NCBI RefSeq assembly: GCF_013283785.1
Contig: NZ_JABCPZ010000010.1
Location: 35,128 to 99,127, forward strand
DNA: 64,000 nt
Direction: 5' to 3'
Source: Nonomuraea antri
GTDB lineage: Bacteria; Actinomycetota; Actinomycetes; Streptosporangiales; Streptosporangiaceae
Shown: piece after piece, positions 23,291 to 32,079 of the stretch
Layout of the letters: each line of letters opens with the position of its first letter
How positions within the stretch are numbered: the stretch's first letter is position 1
Translations under genes and position numbers: made by a program
Notes under the pieces: generated by a model
What the model was told of the DNA's origin: nothing
Database searches by the model: none
The model's input: only the letters and a program-made list of their open reading frames with translations

Positions 23291-23461
23291 CTACGCGCCC
23301 GCGTTGTATCGCACGTACGTGCGCATCCACAGCAGCCGCAACGCACGCTGCCGAGCATCACCACGCGCCCGGTACGGGCAGGCGGTGACCGGCATGCCGC
23401 GCTCACCGGCCAGACGACCGAACGTGATCGCGGCCCGGCGGTCGGTCTCAGTGATGGTCAT
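23291..23461 (-). CDS. RMF/CrpP-like miniprotein
   Basis: 56 residues, ATG in an ATGA overlap with the MuF-like gene. The pattern FGRLAGERGMPVTACPY followed by LRLLWMRTYVR matches the small G-rich, ACPY-containing module with a terminal aromatic helix seen in ribosome modulation factor and CrpP-like proteins. If the match holds, it could act on host ribosomes late in infection. It lies between the MuF-like and scaffold genes. Confidence 0.6.
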   Translation of the reverse strand: MTITETDRRAAITFGRLAGERGMPVTACPYRARGDARQRALRLLWMRTYVRYNAGA

Positions 23462-25935
23462 ACGCCGAACTCCCTCCCGGCGCCGCCCGCGCGGATCTGC
23501 TCGGCCGCCCGCCGGTCGGACTCCCGCCCGAGCCACTGCGCGCGGAACTCTGTGAGTGTCAGCCGCGGGCTGTCCTGCCAGAACCGCAGCAGTTCCTCCG
23601 AGGCGTACTTCCGAGCGCGTGCGCCTGGCCCGGAGAACAGCGACCGCTCGTTGATCCCGGCCGCCCGCCCTTCGGCGTTCAGCATGAACCCGTTCGTGTC
23701 GGCCTCGGCCCGCTCGTACGCCCGGTCGAGCCATTCGGCGTACAAGCGGCGCACCGCCTGGTCGATGTCCTCGCCCGGGCGACGGTCAGCCTCCAGCAGC
23801 GCCCGCCGCTCCTGACGCTCCAGCTCGGCCGGGTCCAGCCCGTGAACCTCGGCGTACGCCTCCATGTAGGAGTAGCGGCCCGACGCGATCAGGTCCGAGA
23901 TCTGCCGGTCGGCGTCGGTCTCTTCCTCGCGCCAGTTCCACGTCCAGACGTCGCGTGTCTCCCGCTCGATGCGGTCCAGCTCGTCCAGCAGGCGGGACAT
24001 GCCGTCGTCGTCGTCCTGGTACCGCTCCATCACCGCCATCACGTCGTCGTCGCTGAGATCGTTGATGTTGTGGATCTCCCTCAGCGCCGCGATCGGGTCG
24101 TCGGCCCTGGCCGGGCTCTGCCGCCGCTTCGGCTCCTCACGCGGCTTGGCCGGCTCGGGGCTCGGGGTCGGCTTCCGCGTGGTGCGGCGGCCACCTCGAA
24201 CCGCCCGAAACAGCGACTTGTAGTAGCCGGGCCGGTGGTCGGGAGTGGCCTCCTCATACCTGTCGGCCGCCTCCATGATCGCCGCCGCGAACGTATCCGG
24301 ATCAGCGTCGCGCCGCTCCTCGTCCCAGACGTCGAAGATCTCACTATCGGACGCCGCCGCCGGGTCGATCCCGTACTTGGACTGGAGCCGAATCCGGATC
24401 CAGGCGGCCAACTGCTCGGTCACCTCGGTCTTGGTCATCCGCTTGTCGGTGCCAGGCTTGACCGGCGGCTTCCACGCCTCCTCCTCCACCTGGCGCGCGG
24501 TCTCCTCGACCTCGGCCGCAGCCTCGTCGCGGCGTTTGACCTCCTGTTCGAGCCGCGCCATAGCCTGCTCGTCGGTGGCGAACTTCGCTGCCTGCTCGGC
24601 GAGCTGCTCGTCGGTCAACGTGTCCAGGTCCCTCGGCGGAGCATCGGCCTTCTCACGCTCCCGCCTGCGACGAAGCGACGTCACCTTCGGCAAGGCCCGA
24701 AGCTGCTCCTCGTACTCGGCCGCCTTCGCCTCAGCCTTCGCCCGAGCTTCATCGTCCTCTGCCTCGGCAGCACGCCGGCGTGCGGCGTTGATCTTCCGCT
24801 GCAGGTCAGATCCCGCCGTCAGCTCCGAAAGCTGCCCCTCGTACTGGGCCACCTTCGCATCGGCCTTCGCCCGAGCGCCATCATCGAGCGCGACCGCTGC
24901 TCGCCGCCGGTGCTCGCGAACCTTGCGTTCGAGATACCGCTGCCGCTGCGCATCCTCGTACGTCGTGTCCGACCGTACGACCGGCGCCGGCTTGGACACG
25001 CCCGGAAGGTAGGCGTTCAGGCTGTGGCCGCAGGACGGGTGCAGCAGCCCCTCCCGCCGCGCCTGCTCGACCACCCCCGCCACCTTCACGAACACCTGCA
25101 CGCCAGTCGCAGGGTTCTCCTCCACGCGCATCCCAGCCGCACCGGACAGCGCCAGCACTTCGCCCTCCCAGGGGGCACACTGCTTGCAGGTGTACGGCAG
25201 CCGGGACACGCTGACGAGGGTGATCCCCGCCTCACGCAGGGTGGACAGGTGCCCATCCACCGCCGCCCGGGCGGTCGCCGTGCGCATCGCCATCTCGACG
25301 TAGGCGGCCATGCTCCACGTGCGGGGCGGCTTCGCCCCGTCGACGAACCCGCTAATGCCCTGCGCAGCGAACTTGTCGAGCGCCCGCTGCGCTGCCTCGT
25401 CCAGAGTCTCTGCACCCACCAGCACCCGACTGGCGGTCTCGGCGACCACGCTGCGGTACATGTAGTCGACGGCACGAAGCGCGCCTTGGCTCACCGCCGC
25501 AACCATCTTGGCCGAGTAGGCGGCCAGCTCGGCGACGCCCTCACCAGCGTTGATGCCCTGCTCCGCGCCGAGATTCTTCGCATCCTGCAGCACCTTGGCC
25601 AGCCGCTTGCGAAGCTTCGCGTCATGGACCTGCAGCACCGCGCCGCGCACCGCGGCGTCCATGCCTTCGGCCCAGGTGTCCAGCACCGCCCGCTGCGCGG
25701 CCGCCTTCGCGGCCGCCTCCAGACGGCGGACGATCGACTCGGCTTCCTTGCGGAGCTGGGTGACCTCGGCGAGCCTCTGATCCGCCCAGTCGGCGCCGTC
25801 GCTGGTGTCGAGGTCCTTGCCGACCCGCGCGGCGATGCGCTCCAGGAGCGCCGTCTCCGCGTCGACGTACATGGCTGCGATGAGCCGCGCCTGCTCCAGC
25901 CCAGCCTCGATCGCCCCGGCTGGAGTGATGGTCAT
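23458..25935 (-). CDS. MuF-like minor capsid protein with a long C-terminal extension
   Basis: 825 residues, ATG start in a TGATG overlap with the portal. The N-terminal half is the phage minor capsid type (MAAYVEMAMRTATARAA near 215; TCKQCAPWEGEVLALSG and HPSCGHSLNAYLPG near 250-315). Three charged coiled-coil blocks follow (about 325-480), then an acidic helical C-terminal region to 825 that contains no motif I know. Such long MuF tails sometimes carry effector domains ejected with the DNA. Confidence 0.82.
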   Translation of the reverse strand: MTITPAGAIEAGLEQARLIAAMYVDAETALLERIAARVGKDLDTSDGADWADQRLAEVTQLRKEAESIVRRLEAAAKAAAQRAVLDTWAEGMDAAVRGAVLQVHDAKLRKRLAKVLQDAKNLGAEQGINAGEGVAELAAYSAKMVAAVSQGALRAVDYMYRSVVAETASRVLVGAETLDEAAQRALDKFAAQGISGFVDGAKPPRTWSMAAYVEMAMRTATARAAVDGHLSTLREAGITLVSVSRLPYTCKQCAPWEGEVLALSGAAGMRVEENPATGVQVFVKVAGVVEQARREGLLHPSCGHSLNAYLPGVSKPAPVVRSDTTYEDAQRQRYLERKVREHRRRAAVALDDGARAKADAKVAQYEGQLSELTAGSDLQRKINAARRRAAEAEDDEARAKAEAKAAEYEEQLRALPKVTSLRRRREREKADAPPRDLDTLTDEQLAEQAAKFATDEQAMARLEQEVKRRDEAAAEVEETARQVEEEAWKPPVKPGTDKRMTKTEVTEQLAAWIRIRLQSKYGIDPAAASDSEIFDVWDEERRDADPDTFAAAIMEAADRYEEATPDHRPGYYKSLFRAVRGGRRTTRKPTPSPEPAKPREEPKRRQSPARADDPIAALREIHNINDLSDDDVMAVMERYQDDDDGMSRLLDELDRIERETRDVWTWNWREEETDADRQISDLIASGRYSYMEAYAEVHGLDPAELERQERRALLEADRRPGEDIDQAVRRLYAEWLDRAYERAEADTNGFMLNAEGRAAGINERSLFSGPGARARKYASEELLRFWQDSPRLTLTEFRAQWLGRESDRRAAEQIRAGGAGREFGV

Positions 25936-27509
25936 CAGTCCTCGCCGGTCGCATCAGGGATCCACGTCTCGCCCAGTGTTGCCGGGTCGGGCACGTTCAG
26001 GCCGAGCTCGTCGCGGAGCCGCGTCTTCTCAGCTTCGACCTGGACGTCGTCCCAGTCGGGATGCACCCACCTGATTTTCGTGTCCAGGCTGACGGCTTGG
26101 GCCCGGTTCAGCAGGTCCAGCGTTCGCCCGATCGACTCCGGGTCCGGCATGACGCCGTCCGGCCATTCGACGGTGGCACGCTCAGCCACGACCTTCGTCC
26201 CGAACACAGCATGATCCACTGCCAGCATCGCCTCCGCCAACCAGGCCAAGCGCGGCGTCCAATAGCCGATCTTCCGACCGCGCGTCGAGTACGAGCGGTG
26301 CTTCTCCATGTGGATCTCGGTCGCCGTCTTGGCCTGGCCGTTGCCGCCCTCAGCGAACGACTGCAGCGCGTATCCTGCGCCGCGAACGATCTGCTCCACC
26401 AGGCCTTTCGACGTGTCGGCGTGCTCCTGCACGCGGATGGAGAACTGGCTGAGGGTGATCATGCTGCCGGGGTTCTGCGGCGACGGCAGCATGCCGCCCA
26501 GCGCGCTGTAAATCTCCCGGTCCGGATCCCAAGACGCGGCCTGGCCACGCCCGGCCGTCGTCAGGTACACCTCCGGGACGATGATCCTGGCTTTGCCGAG
26601 CCGCAGGTCACGCATCCAGCTCGTCCACGTCTCGTCCAGGGCGTCCATCAACGGCTCGACACCGGCGTAGTCGCTGCGGCCGACCGCCGTACCCCTGATG
26701 AGCCTGTGCGGCCTCATGTTCGGGACGTAGTCGACCAGCAGGCCACGCCCGTACCCGCTGTCGAACCCGCCGTCTTCGTCCACCAGCGGCGCGAACTCGG
26801 CGGTGGCCGGGTGGTCCTCCAGCGGCATTTGCCTGCCCAGGTGGTCCTCGTCGCCGAGGTACAAGCCATGGAAGACGCGGCCGATCTCGTGCTTCTCCAG
26901 GTGTCGCCACACCTCGCCGGATCGGGCGTCCTCGTGCACGACCCGCCAGAAAGTGACGGCCTTGAGCCGGCCATGGTGGAACTCCGGCACCGCGGCGTCC
27001 GGCGGCAGCGCGTCCACGACCGGGTGATCAGCCATGGTCGTGTCCCAGCCCACCCTGAGGTAGACGCCGCCGTACGCGGCTGCCAGCTCTGCGGCTTCAA
27101 GCAGGCTGCCGTACGCGCCTGCCTCGTGCAGGACGGAGTCGAGCCGCTGCTGTCCCTTCTTGCCCTTCAGCTTCAGAGTGGGCGGCTCGGAAAACAGCAG
27201 GTCAGCCGAGGTGGCGGCGATGTCAGCGGCGAGCGGGATGTGAAGCTTCGTCGCCCGCGACTGCGCGGCCGGGGTCGGCGTCCCCCAGAAGTACCGAACC
27301 ATCCGGCCGAGGTAACCGCCCGCACGAGTGATCGGACGGTCCCAGCCCTTCGGGTCCATGCCCATCCTGGGCTGTGCCTGATTGCCGCCGTACACCTGCG
27401 CCAGCTTGTCCGGGTCACCGGCGTACCAAGCTCCGTGGGTGTCGTAGAGCCGCATCTCCTGACGGATCGCAGGCGGCGGCCACTCCACATTACGATCGGG
27501 AAGCGGCAT
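25935..27509 (-). CDS. Portal protein
   Basis: 524 residues, ATG start. Features of SPP1-type portals are present: an N-terminal RLYDTHGAWYAGD, a wing/clip region with GVYLRVGWD, and the late helix LVEQIVRGAGYALQSF with TATEIHMEKHRSYSTRGRK. It forms the ring through which the terminase packages DNA. Order terminase, structural genes, portal, MuF agrees. Confidence 0.9.
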   Translation of the reverse strand: MPLPDRNVEWPPPAIRQEMRLYDTHGAWYAGDPDKLAQVYGGNQAQPRMGMDPKGWDRPITRAGGYLGRMVRYFWGTPTPAAQSRATKLHIPLAADIAATSADLLFSEPPTLKLKGKKGQQRLDSVLHEAGAYGSLLEAAELAAAYGGVYLRVGWDTTMADHPVVDALPPDAAVPEFHHGRLKAVTFWRVVHEDARSGEVWRHLEKHEIGRVFHGLYLGDEDHLGRQMPLEDHPATAEFAPLVDEDGGFDSGYGRGLLVDYVPNMRPHRLIRGTAVGRSDYAGVEPLMDALDETWTSWMRDLRLGKARIIVPEVYLTTAGRGQAASWDPDREIYSALGGMLPSPQNPGSMITLSQFSIRVQEHADTSKGLVEQIVRGAGYALQSFAEGGNGQAKTATEIHMEKHRSYSTRGRKIGYWTPRLAWLAEAMLAVDHAVFGTKVVAERATVEWPDGVMPDPESIGRTLDLLNRAQAVSLDTKIRWVHPDWDDVQVEAEKTRLRDELGLNVPDPATLGETWIPDATGED

Positions 27510-27533
27510 CGCCCACGCTCCTCATCTGCATGC

Positions 27534-27794
27534 TCATCCAGCAGCCGCCGGCCAGTGCCAGGTGCCGGGCTCGGAACCGGGTGGGATGTTGTGCTCGGGG
27601 AAGCCGCCCGCTGCGCCAGGGGTGAACACCCACAGGTGCACGTGGAAAGCGGAGTCCAGCGGAGGGACTGCGCCCACCTGCACTCCGGCGGGGTCGAGGG
27701 TGTCCACGTCAGCGGTCACGATGGCCGCTCTGATCGCGTGGAGGCCCTGCGTGCCCCGGTAGCGGACGATCCGACCGGTCGTCGGGCGATCCAT
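27534..27794 (-). CDS. Small phage protein of the GRIV...W-W-P type, paralogue of 4250-4546
   Basis: 86 residues, ATG start. TGRIVRYRG near the N-terminus, AAIVTADV and HLWVFTP in the middle, GTWHWP at the end. These mark a small family repeated in this genome. Function unknown; here it precedes the portal gene. Confidence 0.68.
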   Translation of the reverse strand: MDRPTTGRIVRYRGTQGLHAIRAAIVTADVDTLDPAGVQVGAVPPLDSAFHVHLWVFTPGAAGGFPEHNIPPGSEPGTWHWPAAAG

Positions 27795-27803
27795 GAAGAC
27801 TCC

Positions 27804-28103
27804 TTAGATGACGTCGATCAGCCCGGCGGGAAGGACTGGCTTCTCAAGCTGGGCGGTCACCCGCACCCACGCCTGCCAGGTGCCGTCCGGGCGCGAGGCG
27901 GTACCCCCAGGGCCGAACAGGATCCGCGCCGTCGCGCCCTTGTCGGTCACGGACCCGGGCTTCCACTCGGCGGCGTGCCAGTCCCCTTCAACGGGCTCGG
28001 CCCCCGGCGCGGTGAACGCGATCTCCACCTGCTCCGTCGCCGTCGCGCCGCGCACGAAGATCGGCAGCCACTCTCGCGACAGCGACGAGATCGTCTCTCC
28101 CAA
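27804..28103 (-). CDS. Small beta-rich phage protein
   Basis: 99 residues from a TTG at 28103 with AAGGAG six bases upstream. Upstream in-frame codons are low-complexity and unlikely to be used. Beta-type sequence with VEIAFTAPGAEPVEGDWHAAEW and TWQAWVRVTAQLE suggests a small structural domain. Unidentified. Confidence 0.6.
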   Translation of the reverse strand: MGETISSLSREWLPIFVRGATATEQVEIAFTAPGAEPVEGDWHAAEWKPGSVTDKGATARILFGPGGTASRPDGTWQAWVRVTAQLEKPVLPAGLIDVI

Positions 28104-28113
28104 GTCGGGCTCC

Positions 28114-29544
28114 TTACGTGTATGCGGACCAGGCACAAGCCGGCGGCTCAGCGCCCCACCCGCGTGGGGCCAGCTCGGCGCCCCAACTCCTGTGCGGCCC
28201 GTCGACGCCGGTGATCTCGTTGCCGAGGTCCACGACCAGCGCGGTTTCGGCGAGCCCGGCCGAGTCCGACGCGCCAACGGGCTGGCCAGCCACGGCGGTG
28301 TCAGCAGCGGTGAGCGAGTCGGCGCGGGTGATGAGTACGGTGACGCTGGCCGTCTCAGCAGCGCTCACGCTTTCGCCGGTGAGCGGTCCCGCTACGGCCT
28401 GGTCAAGCACGGTGGCCGACTCGGACGCCGAACGCCCCACGTCGATCCGCGCCATCTCCTCCAGGGCGGCGAAGTCACCGCCGGCGACAGCCGCGGCCAG
28501 CGTTGCTGCCTCGACCGTGCTGGCGGCGTCGCTGGTGACCGGGCCGAGCGTTTCCTGTTTCGACGAAGTGTCGACCAGCGCCCCATAGTCGGAGGCCGTG
28601 AGCGCGACCGCAGCCGACTCGGAGAGCACACCGGTGTCGGCGCGGCTGGTCGTCGAGGTGATCTGGACGGTTTCGGAGGCCGCGGCGGTCTCCGCCCGAG
28701 ACGCGGTCCCGGCCGCGGCCGCGATGTCGCTGACTACCGCCGTGTCCGTGCGCTGGGCCGACGCTGTGACCGCTGACGTTTCCGCGACCGCGCCCTGCTC
28801 AGAGACGAGCCGAGCCGCCTGCCCTGTGTCCACCACGGCGGCAGAGTCGGAGCGGGCGAGGACCGCCCGCACATTGGCCTGCTCACCCACCGCTGCCGTG
28901 TCACTGCCGTTCACCGCGACGTCCGTGATGGAGTTGCGGACGCGCATCACGATCGTGTGTGCGATCGGCGTATCGCCGGACAGGGTGAACGTGGCCAGTC
29001 CCGTATCGCCACCCGCGCCGAACAGCATGCTGACGAGACAGGCGACGGTGAAGTTGCCCGACTGCCCATCAAACAGCGGAGACCAGCCCGGCGGTTCGGC
29101 CCAGGTCTTGGGACTGCCACCGCCGGCACCGGCGGTCCAGATCAAGGCGACATCCCCGGCATCCCCGAGGGTGCCGATGTTGACCACGGTCGTGTTATTG
29201 CTGGTGTCGACTCCCGACCAGGAGTCAGCCGGGTTGTACTGGGCCGCCGACAGGGACAAGATCGCGCCCACGCCATCGGCGTTGCTGGCTTGGTAGAGGG
29301 TGACCGTCGCAGGCTCAGACGGGCCAGCAGACTTCATCCAGACGCGGGTGAACAGACCGCTGCTGTCGAGCGGCGCCACTGCGTCGGTCCAGCCCGTGCC
29401 GCTGATCTGCATCTGGCCGGTGCTACCGGTGTCGCACGAGTGGCAGACGATCAGGACATCACCCGGTGCGACGGCTGGCATGGTCAGCGCAAACGAGCCG
29501 CCTGTCCCGGAAATCGCCGACTTGTAGTCGCGGATCTGCGCCAT
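28114..29544 (-). CDS. Structural protein with a beta N-terminal domain and degenerate Ser/Asp/Ala repeats
   Basis: 476 residues, ATG start. Residues 1-205 form a beta-rich domain resembling surface-exposed carbohydrate-binding or fibre heads. From about 210 to 445 the sequence repeats short units of the form xDSAAVxETA (for example RSDSAAVVDTG, QRTDTAVVSD). The C-terminus is Trp-rich. The repeats look like a fibrous stalk. Position among head genes suggests a head fibre or decoration; that is inference. Confidence 0.72.
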   Translation of the reverse strand: MAQIRDYKSAISGTGGSFALTMPAVAPGDVLIVCHSCDTGSTGQMQISGTGWTDAVAPLDSSGLFTRVWMKSAGPSEPATVTLYQASNADGVGAILSLSAAQYNPADSWSGVDTSNNTTVVNIGTLGDAGDVALIWTAGAGGGSPKTWAEPPGWSPLFDGQSGNFTVACLVSMLFGAGGDTGLATFTLSGDTPIAHTIVMRVRNSITDVAVNGSDTAAVGEQANVRAVLARSDSAAVVDTGQAARLVSEQGAVAETSAVTASAQRTDTAVVSDIAAAAGTASRAETAAASETVQITSTTSRADTGVLSESAAVALTASDYGALVDTSSKQETLGPVTSDAASTVEAATLAAAVAGGDFAALEEMARIDVGRSASESATVLDQAVAGPLTGESVSAAETASVTVLITRADSLTAADTAVAGQPVGASDSAGLAETALVVDLGNEITGVDGPHRSWGAELAPRGWGAEPPACAWSAYT

Positions 29545-29587
29545 CAGCTGCTACCCCCTGGGGTTCGAGGCGCGCTGCATGTGCAGG

Positions 29588-30121
29588 TCAGGCCAGCGAC
29601 AGGGTGACCGTCAGCACCCAGGAGGCCGCCGGCGTCTTCGTGCCGAGAGCTTCCTGCTTGCGGTTGAGCATCCTGCCGCCGCTGGCCGCGTTGAAGATCG
29701 CCCACTCGTTCCAGGCGAAGTTGGCGTCGCCTGTCCCGAACGTGCCCCGGAACGTGATGGTCGCGTTGCCGCTGGCGGTGCCGTCCGCGTGCTGCGGGTA
29801 CGTCGCATCCATCGGCTTGCGGACCTTGCTCGCCCCCTGGAGGTCGGTCTGCGTAGGTGCCGCCGCCGCGGTGCCGTCACCGACGCCGAGGTGCGCGTTC
29901 GCGTTGTTGAAGTAGGTGAGCGGCTGCCCGGCCGCAGCGCTACCGTTGCCGAGCAGCATCTGCCAGATCGCGGACGCGCCTCCGTGCATCAGGGCGTTGC
30001 CCTCGCCCTCGATCGCGTCGAACGGGATCGCGTCGGGGCCGACGTCGCCCCAGTACTTCTCGACCTTCCACGCGACGCGCCAGGTGATCGGGTCGTGCGT
30101 GAGCGTGCTCTCGGCAGACAT
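29588..30121 (-). CDS. Predicted structural protein
   Basis: 177 residues, ATG start. Beta-rich with GQPLTYFNNANAHLGVGDG, ITFRGTFGTGDANFAWNEW and a C-terminal WVLTVTLSLA, a pattern I associate with small virion proteins of actinophages. It lies between the terminase and the repeat protein. The exact role is not known. Confidence 0.68.
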   Translation of the reverse strand: MSAESTLTHDPITWRVAWKVEKYWGDVGPDAIPFDAIEGEGNALMHGGASAIWQMLLGNGSAAAGQPLTYFNNANAHLGVGDGTAAAAPTQTDLQGASKVRKPMDATYPQHADGTASGNATITFRGTFGTGDANFAWNEWAIFNAASGGRMLNRKQEALGTKTPAASWVLTVTLSLA

Positions 30122-30160
30122 ATCGGCTCCCAGGTCAGGGTGATCATCACAAGTCAGCGG

Positions 30161-30209
30161 TGCGGCCCCGGCCCGCGCTGCCCCTCAACAGCAGAGGCCG
30201 GGGACCGCA
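30161..30209 (-). terminator. Hairpin downstream of the large terminase
   Basis: Near-perfect 13-base arms (TGCGGCCCCGGCC against GGCCGGGGACCGCA, one bulge). It occupies part of a 171-base gap in which no gene was seen, and could separate packaging from structural transcripts. Confidence 0.6.
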
Positions 30210-30292
30210 CCGGGTGCTCAACGCGCGTACGGGGAAGCCGCGCGGAGCGACGCACCCCGGCCCGCCACAGAACGGGGGTGCGCGTCTTGAGG

Positions 30293-31579
30293 TCAGAAGG
30301 CCGGCTGCAGCAGCGGCAGCCACGCCGCCTGCGTGGTGTGCAGGCCGTACCGGGCGGCGTCCAGAGCGTGGTCATCCAGCTTTACGGGCACGTCATCGCC
30401 CTTCTCGGCCTTCTTGTCGTCCCACGCGTACGAGCCGACCTCGTCGAGGAACCCGGACACCGAGCGATGCACCCGCAGGTGGTCAGCACCGAGCAGATTG
30501 CTGACCGTGCGGATGCCGTCGTTGACGGAGTTGTCGCCCATCGTCGGCGTGAAGCCGTCACGCTGAAGCTGCGTGATGAAGCTCGCGGCGGACGGGTCCA
30601 CCACCACCCACTGCGGCCGCACCCCGCGGGTGCCTGGCCCGTAGGTGTCGGGGAGGTTGTCCAGCCAGTCGGCCAACTTCAGGCTGTACTCGGCGTCGGT
30701 GAGCTGCCGCCGCTCCGCACGAGAGTCCCAGCGGAACTCGCTGGCCAGGTAGATGCGGCGCTGCCCCTTGTCGTCGGGGACGGACACGCCGATGAGGATC
30801 GCGTCGAACGGATTGACGGTGCCGTAGTCCACGCCCAGGGCCAGCCACCGCTCCATCGGCGGGAGCACGTCGACGACGTGCCGGTCCGGGTCGAACATGT
30901 CGTAGATCGCGCCTTCGGCCATGACCCAGCGACCCTCGATGAACCGCTTGTACCACAACCCGGTGTACTCGGCCTTGAGCGCCTTGACGTACGCCGGGTC
31001 CAACGACGTGTTGTCGTCCAACCTGAAATGCCAATGGCGCAGATCCAACTCGTACTTGCGGTCGAGGAACTGCCGCTTCAGCCAGTGGTTAGGCGCGTCC
31101 GGGTTCGTGGTCCCGAAGAGTTTGGCGTTCTTGACGCTGAGCCGGGCCAGGAGCTGGTCCCAGAACTCCCGCTCGATCAGCGTGATCTCATCGACATACG
31201 CCCCGGCACAGGTCATGCCTCGCAGCCGGTTCTCCGACCGGGCGTCGTTCGACGAGATGATCTCGATGCGCCGCCCGAGAATGTTCGCTGTGGGAGCACC
31301 GCGCGTGTAGATGATCCGCCGCGCGATCGGACCTGTGATCGCAGGGTCTTGCAGCACGTCGAACACGTTTCGGGCGATCGTGTCCGACGTTTTGCCCACG
31401 ATCACTAGCGAACCGCCCCGGGGCGCGTTGGCGACGTACATGACCCAGCGCAGAAGGCTGGCGATGGTCTTGCCCGAGCGGATCGCGCCGCTCCAGATGT
31501 TCAGGCGGGCAGTGGACTCGCCGATCGACCTCAACTGCTTGGGAGACAGATTCAGCGGCGTCGGCGCCGGCGTGCTCAA
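30293..31579 (-). CDS. Terminase large subunit
   Basis: 428 residues from a TTG in a TTGA overlap with the small subunit stop. Walker-A-like SGAIRSGKT (30-38), an ATPase Walker-B-like YVDEITL, then the RNase-H-like nuclease domain starting GVDYGTVNPFDAILIG and ending DDHALDAARYGLHT. It packages DNA into the prohead and cuts it. Confidence 0.93.
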   Translation of the reverse strand: MSTPAPTPLNLSPKQLRSIGESTARLNIWSGAIRSGKTIASLLRWVMYVANAPRGGSLVIVGKTSDTIARNVFDVLQDPAITGPIARRIIYTRGAPTANILGRRIEIISSNDARSENRLRGMTCAGAYVDEITLIEREFWDQLLARLSVKNAKLFGTTNPDAPNHWLKRQFLDRKYELDLRHWHFRLDDNTSLDPAYVKALKAEYTGLWYKRFIEGRWVMAEGAIYDMFDPDRHVVDVLPPMERWLALGVDYGTVNPFDAILIGVSVPDDKGQRRIYLASEFRWDSRAERRQLTDAEYSLKLADWLDNLPDTYGPGTRGVRPQWVVVDPSAASFITQLQRDGFTPTMGDNSVNDGIRTVSNLLGADHLRVHRSVSGFLDEVGSYAWDDKKAEKGDDVPVKLDDHALDAARYGLHTTQAAWLPLLQPAF

Positions 31580-32061
31580 ACGTCGCCCCCCGACTCGATC
31601 TCGCCGATCACCTCGGCCTCGAGGATGCTGTCCGTGTCGGGGTCGGGGATGGCGTGCCGCTGCTGGATCTGGATCAGCAGGTTGCCCAGCAGCGATGCCA
31701 TGTCGCCGTCCGCGACGCCGTTCCGGTTGATCAAGTCCAGACCCAGCAGCGACGCACGCCGGTTGATGCACTTCAGCGCGGTCTCGCAGGCCTGAACTTC
31801 GCCCTTGATCACCTTCGGCCACAGCGACGCCATGATGCGGTCGAGCCGGTCGATCTCCAGACGGAGAAGCTGCTCCGACGCCAACTGCTCCTGCTTGGCG
31901 GCCTTCTGCAGCGCTCGGTCGATGTCCTTGCTGACCGAGGCCGGGCCGGAGTAGCCCAGCCGCTCCGCGATCACCGTGGGGCTGACGCCGGCGATCCGCA
32001 TCTGCACTGCTTGGTAGCGCCGCTGGGAGATCTCGACCTGGCGCGCCTTGCCGACAACCAT
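31576..32061 (-). CDS. Terminase small subunit
   Basis: 161 residues, ATG start. N-terminal helix-turn-helix (AVQMRIAGVSPTVIAERLGYSG), then a long helical oligomerisation region (LASEQLLRLEIDRLDRIMASLW) and an acidic C-terminus. It recognises the packaging site and hands DNA to the large subunit, to which it is translationally coupled. Confidence 0.85.
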   Translation of the reverse strand: MVVGKARQVEISQRRYQAVQMRIAGVSPTVIAERLGYSGPASVSKDIDRALQKAAKQEQLASEQLLRLEIDRLDRIMASLWPKVIKGEVQACETALKCINRRASLLGLDLINRNGVADGDMASLLGNLLIQIQQRHAIPDPDTDSILEAEVIGEIESGGDV

Positions 32062-32079
32062 GAGGGGCCTCCAGGTCTG

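Noticed and set aside
27642..27660. GAAAGCGGAGTCCAGCGG as another copy of the dispersed palindrome
   Set aside because: Only the left half matches and it lies in a normal coding context; probably chance.
22265..28214. Very long + strand frames opposite the scaffold, MuF-like and portal genes
   Set aside because: Composition is that of antisense GC-rich DNA (runs of R, L, V, H, G). The - strand encodes well-formed head proteins with coupled starts.
29579..31408. 609-residue + strand frame opposite the terminase
   Set aside because: Antisense of a clear terminase large subunit; no recognisable motif and no ribosome site.
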